A stretch of DNA of 64,000 bases, from contig OY783196.1 in assembly GCA_963678675.1 (NCBI GenBank), positions 23,228,827-23,292,826 of the forward strand, read 5' to 3'. Below the pieces are notes generated by a model. That model searched no databases. It had not been told where the DNA came from and saw only the letters and a list, made by a program, of their open reading frames with translations. Of the stretch, positions 12,369 to 23,960 are shown piece by piece. The translations under genes were made by a program, and so were the position numbers. The stretch comes from Xiphydria camelus (taxonomy: Eukaryota > Arthropoda > Insecta > Hymenoptera > Xiphydriidae). Positions within the stretch are counted from its first letter, which is position 1; each line of letters starts with the position of its first letter.

Positions 12369-13190
12369 GGGTAAAGTCGGGAGAGATGGCGCAGCGGGTG
12401 AGACGGTTCAGTCAAATAATTTCTTTGTCTGTGTGTGGCAATATTGATTCAGTTGGCGACACAGATGATCAGTGCACATGTGTAGTAAGTGTGTGTTACC
12501 GAACGGCTGTTTTCCTCTCATCAAAAGGTAAAATAAATAAAACTGTAACTGTAATAAATATAACTGTATATTGTATTGGCCCTGATTATTTTTTTGTGTA
12601 ATAATAATTAAGCATCCAGTAAGTTTTTATTCTGATTTGAATGTGTTTGGTTTGGTCATTTCACTTGGTAAACTTTTAAATATTGTTCCTAACCTCAAAT
12701 TTCGTTCCGTGCTTCATTTACAAGAATTCAGAAAAGTGGCAGAAAAGCGAAATAACACTTTTACGTGTTATTATTAAGATTTATTATTTCTTAAAGATGT
12801 TTTAAGTTTATGTGGTTAGAATAATCAATACTTGGGTATTTTTCTTTAAATTTAATTATTTAAGATGATTTTGTATTTTTGTTTTTGTCATTTGGCATTA
12901 AAAGTAATTGCACTTTTAATTTTGAAGCCTATTCTTGGAGAACCACTCATCCCCACCAATTTTTTCGACTGCGCCATCTCACCCATACTAGGGCGGGTGA
13001 GTTGGTTTTTGGTATATTTTCTTTTAACAAATTTTTTACAAAACTCGATAACACTTTTGGTCGTTCCTTTACAAATTCCTATATTTTATTGTTCGCTCTA
13101 TCCTCATTATCAATTAAGTATTGCTTATTCTACAAATATAGTTTTTATACCACTTTAAAAAAAGGTGCGCCATCTCTCCCGACTTTACCC
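12369..13190. mobile_element. 822-bp element with perfect 25-bp terminal inverted repeats and TA duplication
   Basis: Positions 12369-12393 and 13166-13190 are exact reverse complements (outer bases GGGTAAAGTCGGGAG). TA lies immediately outside both ends (12367-12368, 13191-13192). The interior has no intact transposase; two overlapping frames near 12865-13190 encode hydrophobic peptides I do not recognise. TIR length plus TA duplication suggests a non-autonomous Tc1/mariner-like element; this class call is inference. Confidence 0.85.
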
Positions 13191-13346
13191 TAGTTGGAAT
13201 GACTAAATATTTTCGTTTCATTCAATAAAATTCTTTGTTGCTATATTTTAGTCAATTCAACTCCACTGCTTTGTTAAGCTAATGTGAGTTGGTTTGTTTC
13301 AACAAGTTTTTGTGAGACGAATGACGGAAATATATTGTTAATTATA

Positions 13347-13598
13347 CTAAGAAAAAAAGTAATTTGATTCAACTAAATTTTGAGGTTACAGGCGGGCAAC
13401 TAAATACATAGTTATTTAATCATATAGTTATTTAGTTAGGATAAATATTTAGTTGAAGCAAATAAGTATCTCGTTATTTCAACAAAATTTTATTTGTTTT
13501 AATTACATGTCAATTGAGATAACTGTATATTTAGTTGGCCGCCCGAGAAATTGTGCTTTGTAAAATTTAGTTAAATCAAATGATTTTTTGCCTCAGTG
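13347..13598. mobile_element. MITE family E
   Basis: Ends tactaagaaaaaaagtaat and atgattttttgcctcagtg. Arms contain ttgattcaactaaattttg / aaaatttagttaaatcaaa and ggcgggcaactaaata / tatttagttggccgcc. Confidence 0.75.
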
Positions 13599-13774
13599 TA
13601 TGTACTACATTTTTACATCAATTCTTTTGTCTACACGACAGAGTCGACACTTGAGCGCGCATCATGTGAAACCCCCCGAAAGAGAAAAGGGCACGCGCTT
13701 TACACTATAGGTACCTGTGCGAAATAGAACGGGATAAAATTTTCCAATCTGTCAATCGGTAAAATTTCGAAGAG

Positions 13775-14035
13775 CGAGTGTTTCTTGTACCGAGGATTCG
13801 AGGGATCTGGAATCTTATCCCGACCTTGCGGCGTGAGAGATACGAAATTCGATAGTCGCCTACTCCTCTCGCTGCGCGTTAACTCGAGAAGTGAAAAGTG
13901 GCGTGAAAGTCTCAAAGTCTATACCGCCGCGAGACGGGGAGAGGCGAAAGCGTTTTTTTCCGTGGGAAGAGAGAAATCAAATTTGAGGAGGTTACAGACG
14001 GTTTGGGTAAATTCTCAAACACGATTCTCCTCTTT
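13775..14035. repeat. diverged duplication, unit 1
   Basis: Shares with about 14505-14790 the order gcgagtgt, gagagatacgaaattc, tcgagttaacgcg-type bases, taccgccgcgaga, gaaatcaaat and ttcggatt-type blocks. Moderate divergence with indels; function unknown. Confidence 0.5.
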
Positions 14036-14504
14036 TATTACGGTGAACGCCGGCTCGAGCCCTCTTTATACTTTTTTTATTGAATTTCACTTTAGTCCGA
14101 TAGAGCTAGTTATATTACACTCTAGTTTACATGTAGGTATAATAGATGTATTATAAACAAATATATGCATCTAACGATACGTATCGCATGAGCATCGAAG
14201 CAGGAAACTCCAAAATGCTAAAATGAAACGAAATAAAATTGAGGAATTAAAAAAACTTGAGACAAACGCAATTGAAATACGAATAAAATTATATTTCTTC
14301 GAAATTAATGCATCGGGTATACATATGTCACTATTATGAGATATCTTTTATTCGTCTTTGTAATAAAAATTTTCATTAGATTTGGTTTATGATTTACCCG
14401 TTCTAAAACTTTCACGTAAAAAATCAATCATGAAAGAAACTTCAATAACAAGGCACATGTCGCGTGATGAAAGATCGGGAAACGATCTATCGATCGACAA
14501 TGGA

Positions 14505-14790
14505 TCGTAGCGAGTGTTACCTCGCACATCGCGAATCTCGGAAATCCGAATCCCCCACGCGAGACCTTATGAGAGATGAAATTCAATAGTCGTCGTGTTC
14601 GCGGGTCTATATTCTCGCCTCCTCTCGAGTTAACGCGCAGCCGAGGAGCGACGAGAAGTCTACATCGCCGCGAGAGACGAGACGAGTCGTCGTACCCTCG
14701 CACCTTCGGGGAAAAGAAGGAAATCAAATACGGAAAGTCTAGACGATTCGGATAAATCCTTGCCCGTTTGTCGATTCGATTCCTCTCGCG
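14505..14790. repeat. diverged duplication, unit 2
   Basis: Second unit of the pair, same order of blocks (gcgagtgttac, gagagatgaaattcaatagt, ctcgagttaacgcgcag, acatcgccgcgagag, ggaaatcaaata). No coding signal recognised. Confidence 0.5.
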
Positions 14791-15110
14791 ATATGGGCTA
14801 CCGGCAAATTGTGGAACTCTTTGCTGCATTACAATAAGGGTGGCACTCCTTCGCCTCCGCGTTTACCGCGTCACGTAATATGGAAACCGCTTCCATCATT
14901 CGGAGCTATCCGAGGGAGACTGTATATGATCCCGAGGGACGACGAAGCGTGGATATAGCGGCTTTAACCCATTCGTCGTCGCGTTTCACTGTGACGAGGC
15001 TCCTAGATACGATTGCTTATCTCGGATACGACTCGAATAGTACGGCGAATGGATTAAAGCGCTTAGAATTAACGCTAAACCTAGTATCGACTGCACTGAG
15101 AGAAAAGGTC

Positions 15111-15668
15111 TACACTGTTAAAAATTTTTAATAGAAATGTGCATGAAGCCGCTATTGACATATGCAATGTTGTATTAATATTCATACGCAGAAATGTATA
15201 AAATTTCAAACACATAGTTTTTAAAATTCAAATAGATTATTAAATTTCAAAACCAAATGTTCTTAAATTTCAAATATGATATGAAATTCTACAAACAATG
15301 TTTTGAAAATTGAAATAAGTTATGAATGTTCGTAAACATTTTGTCGTGCTTAAAATATATATAGATGCTTCTGCGTAACGAATTTAGCGACTCGCACATG
15401 ATCTTTCAAGAACTGTTATTAAAATTCATAACCATACATGGTGAGTCTTTAATGTGATGTTTGAAATTTCAAAAGCAAGTTCTTAAATTTAATAGGTACA
15501 TGTATTTGAAAATTAATATATTTCAATTCAAAATTCAAATACTTGTTTGAGCTATACAACGCAGATATTAATTTTCAAACAATTTCTATGATTCTCAGTT
15601 TCAATACTGTAGTTCTTAAAATTCACACAACTTTGTATATCAAATGTCATAACATTTTTAACAATGTA
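15111..15668. mobile_element. AT-rich element with tacactgttaaaaat ends and TTTCAAA-rich interior
   Basis: Left tip tacactgttaaaaattttta, right tip taacatttttaacaatgta. The interior repeats ttaaatttcaaa-like motifs many times. Non-coding. Confidence 0.6.
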
Positions 15669-16143
15669 GTTGAATACGAACCTAATAGAAAAATATATTT
15701 GTGATAAATAGGAATTTATTTACATCGAGCAAAAGTTTATTTGAATTTGATGGATGTTTTGCATATTTTTTTAATCAAGTACGAACCTACACAGAGAAAA
15801 AGAATTAATTAAATCTATTAAAAATTACTTGCGGGGTCGCAAGTGTGTAATTATTTATTTACATCAATGAAATATTTTTTCATATTAATTAGATATTTCT
15901 TTCTTGCAATCATATGCTATTCCACATAATTGTAAGGAAGATATTTAGTTGACGTATTTAAAAAATTCATTGATATAAATAAATTATTATTTGCAACCCC
16001 ACAATTAATTTTTAGCAGATCCAACTAATTCTATTTCTCTGCATAGTAGAAAATTTATGAAATTCAAGTAGACTTTTGTTCGATGTGAATAAATTCTTAT
16101 TCATCTGAAATAAATGTTTCTATTAGGTTCGTATTCAATTACA
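15665..16143. mobile_element. outer MITE carrying a nested family C copy
   Basis: Arms tgtagttgaatacgaaccta and taggttcgtattcaattaca are inverted over about 90 bp each, interrupted by the family C element at 15790-16043. Removing the insert restores a simple hairpin element of about 220 bp. Confidence 0.8.
15790..16043. mobile_element. MITE family C, copy 2 (nested)
   Basis: Same structure as 5713-5964, with cacagagaaaaagaattaat at the left and aactaattctatttctctgc at the right. TA on both sides. Confidence 0.85.
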
Positions 16144-16714
16144 CCTTTTCCCCCTGAGTGCTTCGCGCGAACTTTCTTCCGCGTCGCTGCACGGTCAACG
16201 ATTATCGATCATTTACTCCTCGCTTCACTCGCCGCACTAGAATTGTTTCCCTCTCGATCAGCTGTTCCTCGCTATTTCCGTGCACAGATGCGCTCACCGG
16301 AGTGCAGCGAAAGGTCCGTCGCTTCAACCGCGGTATTCATTCTCCCGAGGCGAATGCATTCCCTTTGCCTTCGTCTCGTCGCAACGTACGTTCGCCCTTT
16401 AATCCTCCCTTTCCGGAAAGTCGAGTTACGAATCAGTCTCATCGATTTCCGGCAAGCAGTCTCTCCTCCCGGAGAAATCGTGCGCGTGGCGGGACACGAT
16501 AAACCGTTCGCTTTTTTGTCCATCCCTCTGTCAATTTCCCTCCCCCTTTCCCGGCCCGCCATTCTCGAAATCACGACGCGAACGAGAGCGATCGTTCGGC
16601 GCGCCCTCGCGAAACTTCGCATTCGCCCGAACTTCGCCCTTGTACAATTGACGCCTCGCGTCGGTCGACAGAGAGAGCTTCCATATATAAAGTCGGACGG
16701 TATTTTTGTTGCAG

Positions 16715-16790
16715 AGACTGCAGAGTCGTCAGAGATCCGCAGACCCTCAAGTCGAAGGGATATGGATTCGTCTCCTTCGTCAAAAAAACG
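16715..16790 (+). CDS. rox8: rox8 exon: RRM2 strands 2-3 with RNP1
   Basis: This 76-nt exon starts with one base completing a split codon, probably Ser as in family members (GEISDCRVV...). It then encodes 25 residues beginning DCRVVRDPQTLKSKGYG. They cover the second beta strand, the basic loop and the RNP1 strand KGYGFVSF, whose aromatic residues stack on RNA in this family. The acceptor is a good pyrimidine-rich site (tatttttgttgcag) and the donor is consensus (acg|gtgagt), phase 0. The conserved family sequence has Ala after VKK; here the last codon is Thr. The match to TIA1/TIAR is essentially continuous, so identity is secure. Overlapping openings in the other two frames are shadows. Confidence 0.95.
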
Positions 16791-19292
16791 GTGAGTAGAA
16801 AAAGGGGTTCGAGAGCTCCTTCCGCGAGCGAGAGCTCCTCGTTGTACACCACCCCCGCGACACCGAGATATTCAACCACCACGTGTACGCGTCCCCTTAA
16901 CGCGTATAATAGCTTTCACCCTCGACCTTCCGCCGCGTCCTCGGAGAGAAGGTTTCGCGCGGGAAGCTCCGCGAGCCCCGCGTGGAAGCCCCGAACTCTA
17001 CGCGGACTCCCCCGGCTTTCGTTCCCAACGCGCGACCCCGCACACCCGCCCTCCGCGGTTTCCGCGACCCGCCGGCTCGATATTAAAACGAATATCATTC
17101 GATATCGCGAGACGCGTCGCCGGAGAATTATTGTCCCACGCGAATCGAGCCCTCGACGCTAGAGGGGGTTGATCTCGACCATCGCGTGGAACGGCGCGTC
17201 CCCGCGTATCCGTTGTCCTCGTGTCGCGATGTGACGTAGGTGTATACGTGTGTCCTCTCCACCCCTGTACGTAACAGCCATAACCCTCGCCTCTACCCGC
17301 CATCCATCCATCGGCGCTGTACGATGTAGAGGTAAGTATCTATCCAACTACGGATATAAGACGACGCCAGGGAGGGGGTTGACGCGGTACCACCGCAACC
17401 GGGAATCGCGACCCTTGTATAGATGCGTCTCGATTCGAAAGGGGATGCTTTGCAGTTTACAGCACCGCCGTACATCGTTCCCGGTCGGGCATCGCCTCTT
17501 ACGTTTTATTAGTCCTCGCCAGAAATCCGCGACGTAAATCACGACAGATCTGCGGCCGAGTAAGGGAGGCTTTTCCTCGTTTATAGCGGGATATTCGTAT
17601 AGACCGCGGAAGGACTGGCTGGTAGGACTTCGGGCGTCCCTGCTTTAATGCCCTATCGATCTGGACCGCGGCACCGGCACCCCCCCCCCCCCTCCCCTCC
17701 CTACTTTCCCGCTACGAGATTACTATTGCCGAAGCCGGTGGCGAAGTATAAATTTTCAGTGTCTCCTTCGCGTGGGAGAGGAGGGACGCGCGAAAATTCT
17801 CTGCCCCCGCGGAAAATCACCCTCCGAGAAGCGGATGCACCTGTATAGAAAGTGAGGGGGGAGGGGACGTACGGCGTTCTCGAAACGCGGTGACTCTCGA
17901 GTCGAGTAGACTTTGCGAAGGGGGACAAATAAAGGTTCCGAGTTACTTCGTACTCGTGTCCTCCCTCCTCCCTTCGTCTCCTGCCACTTTTAAAGCAAGC
18001 ACCTTTATACTCGATGGTCGGAATGACCGGCCGTCGGGGATAATTCTACTCGTAAAAAGGGGGCCGGCGGAAGATATCCGAGCACTCGTTTCCCCCCACG
18101 AAGAAACGAGAAAGTTCGCCCGACGAGATTTCCGTCTTATTCATTTCTCCGTTCAACATATCGAACGGGATGAAACGGACCATTTGTAGCGGCTATACGT
18201 GGCGGAAACTTTTCGCTGCGTTTGTAGTGCTCTTGACCTGAAAAACGGAATTTTTAACGCGCCGTGGTGTGTAGTTACCCAGACGCTTTGCATCCTCTGC
18301 ACTGGCTGCCGCCGTGTTGCGCGAGTGACTACCACGTCACGCTGTAAAATGCATAGGTAATGCGCTACGTTCGATGTACAACCGCGGAAGTATAAGTTAA
18401 GTATAGTTAAACCGACTACGGAGGAAACTTCGCCATCGGACAAAGTATACCGAAAAGCATTTCGCATGCGACTCTAATCTATAATGGAGCACGGAGGCAC
18501 AGTTAAGGCTCGACACGTTCTATGCGACGTAACTTTAGTCGGGAGTTAACTGTATAGTCTTTTTTGAACCTCATGAATAGACGAGTGAGAGTTAGTGTAA
18601 AAATTGAATGTGGGAGTCAGTTAAGGCAAACTTCTCAAGCATTAATTATTTAATTAGTTAATTTTCTTGTCGCGGTCCCTGGTAATGTAATCATAAAAGT
18701 TTATATCTTTTAAACTTTAAAACATAATTATGTATTATGCAGTATTGGACAGTAATTTACTTATAAGTATAATTTCGATGCGATCGCATTTTTTTATAAT
18801 AAAAGCACGTATGCATAACATCATACGGAACGCAAATTAACGCTTTAGAAAATCTGCGGAAAATCAAGAGTAGTTATTGAAATTTTTTACGGCCCTCGCC
18901 GAGCGTTACCACGGACGGATGAATATCTCTTGTGTGGTGAAAAATTACTGCGCACACGGGTGGCGATGAAGGACGTCATCGTCCAACTATACGTCGAAGT
19001 TTATATTACATATAGGGAACTGCGTTTTTCATTTGATTAACGCAGAATGGACGTGGATTTCCCATTTATTCTTCATTTAATTTACACAATACTCCGTCTA
19101 GTTTGGGCTCCGATATTTGGTGTTTTATTTATTAGTGGCGATGCATCTACATGATAGATACGATACGCCTCGTAAATAATTCAGCGTCGATATCGTTCCA
19201 CCTCTACAATCTAATCACGGAATAATGAAAAGAAGCAATATCTTTATTTGTATAATAAAAACGATCTCGTATCTGGAACTGCATTTAATTGA

Positions 19293-19528
19293 CACATGAA
19301 AAAAAAATAAATCATAGCATTTACAAAATTTGCAGTAAATTTTGGAATATGGTCAACTTATTATAATGATAACTACAATATTAGTAAAAATTATAGTATA
19401 AAAACTCGTAGGGATTGCGAGCGTTGCTGTAATTTTTACTAAAATTATAGTTATCGTAATAATAAATTGGCCTTATCCCGAAATTTAACACAAACTTTGT
19501 AAATGCTATGATTTTTTTTTCCGTGTAG
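19293..19528. mobile_element. MITE family A, copy 2
   Basis: AT-rich palindrome with tips acatgaaaaaaaaataaatc and gattttttttttccgtgta-like sequence. Arms gataactacaatattagtaa / ttactaaaattatagttatc. Confidence 0.75.
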
Positions 19529-20567
19529 CTTCTCTCTGACATTTAAAAATAGTTCCCATCCAGCATTCGTGATCGTTTTCGTATTATTTAAACGATATAC
19601 CTTTCTCCCTCGAAAGAGTAAGTTGAATTGGATAAAAAAGTACATTATTAAACGCAAATGGGTGATAAAAAGTTTCGTGTTTACGCGAAGGATGAGAAGG
19701 TACTTCGTTCCGGGAATGAAAGACTCTAAAAAGCTCCAAAAAGTTAAGTATTTTCTTGATTATAAAACGAGTAAAGGTTAATGGCCGGTATAATGATACA
19801 AAACTTATTGTCATTGTAATTAGACGGAAAGTTTGATGCGGCGGTGGAAGTTGAATTTGCTTGGTTTGTTCTCGTCGGAGAAAGCGATATAGATAAATCG
19901 AATGAAACTCTATCGAGTGGTGCAACGTTATATCAATCAGAACGAGTAAAGTTTTAATCAGTCGGTTTACCGGACAAATGGAAATCTATAGATTATTGAT
20001 TTTATAAAATCCGAGAGATACGAGCGAAGAATACCTATACAATATCTATGTATATTGTGTCGTGAGCCAGCTGCTTTCGAAATTGAATTCTGCCCACTTT
20101 TCAGTCTTGGCACACAGCTATGGATATTATTTCTTCTTCGTTATTCCACGAATCGAGTGAACAATCGATAGATAGCTTTCAGGGTGAACCTTATTACAAG
20201 TTTCAAGTGTACAGAGAGACTTCATAATTAAATTACACCGAGACATACTTTTCTCAATGTGACGTGTAACTTACATCACGAGATAAAGTAGCACCTTATT
20301 TAAAATGTTAAATGTCCCGCTCCATTTCTTTTGCAACGATCAAACGACGAGTCACGAACTTCAAAATTATAAAGAATCGCACCCAGCTATTTCCCACTGA
20401 CATACTTACGTAGCTCCCCGAGTGTACACACGGCGGTAAGATAAATATACCGTTCGAAGTGGCAACTGTGTACCAATCCAAACACTCCACGGGTATCTTC
20501 GACTGTCAGGATGGTCCTGTAGCCGCCCCTACGAGCGGGCAAACTATCTTACCCCCGGGACCTTGGG

Positions 20568-20576
20568 TATATAAAG
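20568..20576 (+). promoter_or_regulatory. TATA-like sequence in GC-rich intronic DNA
   Basis: tatataaag within gggtatataaagacgg. No initiator, downstream exon or other support was seen. Confidence 0.15.
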
Positions 20577-21762
20577 ACGGATGTTTTTTGTCTCACGCGT
20601 CTTCGGGAAAGGTCCGATTCCAATGCGAGTGATCGAGAAGTGCCATTCGGCCACGTAAGCGCGTATCACCCGCCAACACCGTCCGACCGATGATAATGCA
20701 TGCGTAGAAACGGCGGCAAGAACCGAGGAGGAGGCGATGGAAGGGAGGCGGCGGGAGGTCTGTTTGTCGCGGATACGCTCCGCTTTCCCGCATACGTTCA
20801 GGGTGGACGCATACGCCTCTGCTCGAGTAGCCACCCCGGTCGCGATATAGGCGTCGCAAGGGAAATATCGACCCGAGTTTAGACCAGCTCGGCGACTAGG
20901 GCCTGCGGCTAGACCGTATCTAGGCTGATCGGGCAAATGTGCGGCATCATATCGGGAATGGAAATTCGAGTCGGCGGGAACGCTTTATCCCGCGAGAAAG
21001 CGCAAAAGGCGGAATGGGGACGCGCGGAAGGGTGATGGAAGCGGGAGCGTTTCCTCGTCGCGCCTCGTCGGCGCAAATGGCGCGTTCTCGACGCAGCGTT
21101 GGGTCTACTTTTTCGCGAGGGTGAAGGACGGAGGGTGGGGACGGAAATATTTCCCTCGACCGCACGGACGAGTCGTCGGACTGTCGAATCGCCGTCTCTT
21201 GTATAAACACGATGCCCCGCTGATGTCGTATTATTCCTCCGTCCCCTGCTCGCGAGTGCCGCGTGACGTCACGCTCCCCTTTCCGTCCGCCCGCGCCGCT
21301 CTCCGCGAAGGAGAGACTCCCCTACTCGTGCTCTCGCCTTCCGTCCCCTCCTCTCTCTTCTTCACTTCGCTTCCCTTATTTCTCGTGTAGCCGCGGCGCG
21401 GAACGGACGAACGCGGAGCGACCGACGGACGGATGGATGGATAGGGCTGTTTTATGGCCAACGGGGGTAGGGGGAGCCAACCCTTAAAACGACACTCCGC
21501 CCCCGTGCCTCGCTCGCTCATCTCGGTGAGGGCAATTTTTTTCGACCGACTATGGATCGAGGCCGCCACTGGCCGGTTCTGCAAAAACGGAAAGAACAGT
21601 CGCGACGCGAGCCCTGCGCGACGAGGAAAAATCGCTTTCTCCCTGTGCTACGTCGTTCGTCCGTACACGGGGCGTTCTGTTTGAGTTGGGCGCACGAAAA
21701 GCGCGTGACGCAGTTGTTCTGCGTGAAAGATCAACCGATGAGTGGTGAGATTTAAATTTGCC

Positions 21763-22014
21763 GTCGATAGGTTTGTTCTCGTTGTCTGCAATAAGTACAC
21801 TCGGTTTTTCCACGGTATAGTATATCTATAGCTATTAGAAAGTGTAAGAAATCGTAGAGAGAGAGAGTTCGATTCTTACTCCCCTTCTTGATAGGAGGTG
21901 CAAGAATTGGTGGGGAATTCTACACCTTCGACCCATTTGTGATAGCTATAGATATACTATAGCGTGCAGGGGAGATATGAATGCAGGAAGTGTAGGCAAC
22001 GAGAACAAACCTAC
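21763..22014. mobile_element. MITE with tcgataggtttgttctcgttg ends (reported by arms)
   Basis: Outer arms cgataggtttgttctcgttg and caacgagaacaaacctacga. Inner arms tatagtatatctatagcta and tagctatagatatactata. A GA run lies in the middle. About 250 bp, non-coding. Confidence 0.8.
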
Positions 22015-22104
22015 GATAATATTATGTAGGACGCAATTACATACGTAATTTTATTTTCCGCTCTTGAAGCATAAAATTTGACAGCTTCGGAAATATTTAG
22101 ACCA

Positions 22105-22363
22105 TACATTAATTGCCTGCCCAGTTTAAAATTTTCTATTCAAATTGGTTCACTCATTTTTGTATATTGCAATCGACCAATTCTTCGCGTTAGTTCAAAT
22201 TTTTGTGTGTTAAAATGGACACAAAGATTGTTAAAAGTTAGATAGAGAGTATTAAATTATCACAAAGTGTTGAAATTAACATAAAGAATATTGAACTAAT
22301 AGAAAGAATCAGTTGATTTTAACATGCAAAAATGAGTGAACTGACTCCAACAAAAATGTTGAA
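22105..22363. mobile_element. inverted-repeat element, family I copy 1
   Basis: Arms ttggttcactcatttttgta and gcaaaaatgagtgaactgac, with gttaaaatggacac and aacataaagaatattgaact in the interior. Related to 37686-37915. Confidence 0.7.
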
Positions 22364-22366
22364 CTA

Positions 22367-22590
22367 CATTGAGAGAAAAATGTAGTAAATTTAACTAAAT
22401 CGGCGGTTATGAGTAGAGCGATTCAAATCGAGTTACTTGGACTAATAATAAACTCGAATAAACTATATTCTGTTTTCTCCAAATAACAGTTAATCGTTAT
22501 AACCAAATTTATTAGTCGAAGCAACTGATTCTGCATTCCCCCACCCATAAACGCAGATTTGCTTGTGAATTACCATTTTTTCTCTCAGGG
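22367..22590. mobile_element. MITE family D, copy 2
   Basis: Flanked by TA. Ends cattgagagaaaaatgtagt and taccattttttctctcaggg. Interior as in 11069-11297. Confidence 0.8.
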
Positions 22591-23278
22591 TACTGTGTGG
22601 TTTATCATGAAGAATCGAGCTTTGCGATCGAAATCTAATTTAATCAAGATACAAAAAAGATACCCTTTTTAAGTATCTACGAGTATTATAGTGAGGCACA
22701 TATACAGTATGTATGTTCAAACGTATAATTCATGCAATGCATAGCTGATATGGCTCCTTCATTTATTTCCTACTTGTTTAACGTATCTCTGTACATACCA
22801 CGTGCTCACATTAGAAACAAGATGCAGTTCTGCATTAATCAAATAAAAAGACGAATTGAAACCGTCCACTGTAGCCACGAATGTACGCTATAGATACTTT
22901 GCTCGCGAACATACGGTATACTCGTACACACACGCGTATACATAACTACAACGATCCAGGACCAATCGCGTGGCACATAAACACACTGAATTTTGTTGCG
23001 GGAGAGAAATTCGTGGGTGAAGGCGTGCCAAGAGCGACGAGGCAGATTTTGTTTGCGCTCTATCGTCCTTTACGCGTGCCTCGGTGATCCGATCTCATTT
23101 GGTAGGATTACCCGAGTTACCGGTCAATCGATCGCGTTCCTCTATCTCTCCTCCTCCCCCCCCCCCTCTCTCCACTCTCTTTCCAACAACTCCCCTTACC
23201 GCCTTCCTCCACTTTTCACATTTCGCCAAACGTGTGCACTTTTTTTTCGCTCGACTCACGGTGCCGTGCTCCTTGCAG

Positions 23279-23381
23279 GAGGCGGAGAGCGCCATCGGTG
23301 CCATGAACGGACAGTGGCTCGGCAGCAGGAGCATTCGGACGAATTGGGCGACCCGCAAGCCACCCGCGCCAAAGTCGGAAG
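23279..23381 (+). CDS. rox8: rox8 exon: RRM2 helix 2 and strand 4, start of linker
   Basis: This 103-nt exon in phase 0 encodes 34 residues plus the first base of the next codon. It contains the second RRM2 helix ([16 protein letters not shown]), the last strand ([11 protein letters not shown]) and the first linker residues (PPAPKSE). The block MNGQW(L/I)[13 protein letters not shown] is a hallmark of TIA1/TIAR/Rox8. The acceptor is tgctccttgcag and the donor gaag|gtaagc. The first 20 intron bases contain the U-rich run cgttttattgttctt, the type of site TIA proteins bind next to 5' splice sites. Confidence 0.95.
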
Positions 23382-23658
23382 GTAAGCGTTTTATTGTTCT
23401 TGCGTGTGTACTATATATTCGTCGTGTATACGCGCGCTCTCTTCTGTCGTCCTGCAGTGCATGCCCGTTATAGTCGTCTCGTAATCGGCACGAGCGATTT
23501 ATCCGTCGTCGTCGTCGTCGTCGTCATTGTTTCTCTCGGTAATCGGAGGGTAGGGTAATGGGTGGATACTTTAGGCGGTTTGACGTTCATACGGAGAAAA
23601 GGATTCGGTAGTCTTTATTTTGTTTGGTTAACTTTTCCTCGTAACTCTGCACGCGTTA

Positions 23659-23960
23659 ATGCACTGAAAAAATGATGTTTCAAAATGTAGCAATATCAGT
23701 CCCAGAAAGTATGGGGAAAAGACTTTAGATAAAACTGACGAAAGAAATGATATATTCAATTAAATCGACGACGTTTGCGGGTGCGGGGGAATACAGAATC
23801 AGTTACTTCAACTAATAAATTTGGTTCTATATATGGTTCATTATAATGATTAACGACTATTGGAGGGAAGCAGACTGCGTAGTCCATTCAAGCCAATTAT
23901 TAGTCCAAGTTACTTGATCTGCATTCCCCCATCCGTAACCGTCGATTCAGTCAAAAACTT
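23659..23960. mobile_element. composite of family J tip and family D copy 3
   Basis: The left 70 bp (gcactgaaaaaatgatgttt, then atcagtcccagaaagtatgg) match the right arm of 53941-54250 in reverse. The remainder matches family D (attaaatcgacgacg, ggggaatacagaatcagtta, gtaaccgtcgattcagtc). Confidence 0.6.

Larger units (their letters stand above)
1..16714 (+). other. rox8 intron upstream of the first visible exon (5' incomplete)
   Basis: The sequence runs from the window edge to the acceptor tatttttgttgcag at 16701-16714. No RRM1-like exon could be found in any frame, so I read the whole stretch as intron; a small untranslated or alternative exon cannot be excluded. It holds a degenerate 53-56-bp repeat (before 1440), CpG-rich blocks (about 1500-2500, 3200-5200, 6060-6800, 9000-9550, 13650-15080), many inverted-repeat elements listed separately, and an Asp/Glu-like triplet tract (7150-7280). 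About 5980-8330 and 9550-10700 contain no recognisable gene. Confidence 0.75.
16791..23278 (+). other. rox8 intron, 6488 nt
   Basis: GT-AG intron inside RRM2 (gtgagt ... ctccttgcag). It contains GC-rich DNA (16800-18200 and 20500-21700), a TATA-like sequence at 20568-20576 in a GC-rich context, and inverted-repeat elements at 19293-19528, 21763-22014, 22105-22363 and 22367-22590. No second gene was recognised. The first half (16800-18480) is open in several frames only because it is CpG-rich and stop-poor. Confidence 0.85.

Noticed and set aside
12389..12411. tRNA A-box-like tggcgcagcgggtgagacgg
   Set aside because: It lies inside the 25-bp terminal repeat region of a DNA element and has no B box at the right distance.
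1..16714. Exons for RRM1 and the first half of RRM2
   Set aside because: Searched by eye for YVGNLD, PYAFVEF and HIFVGDLSPEIE-type codings in all frames; none was found, so they are taken to lie upstream of the window.
16114..16794. 226-codon open frame ending over the first visible rox8 exon
   Set aside because: It reads the exon in the wrong frame; the correct frame gives DCRVVRDPQTLKSKGYGFVS, and the region before 16715 is intron.
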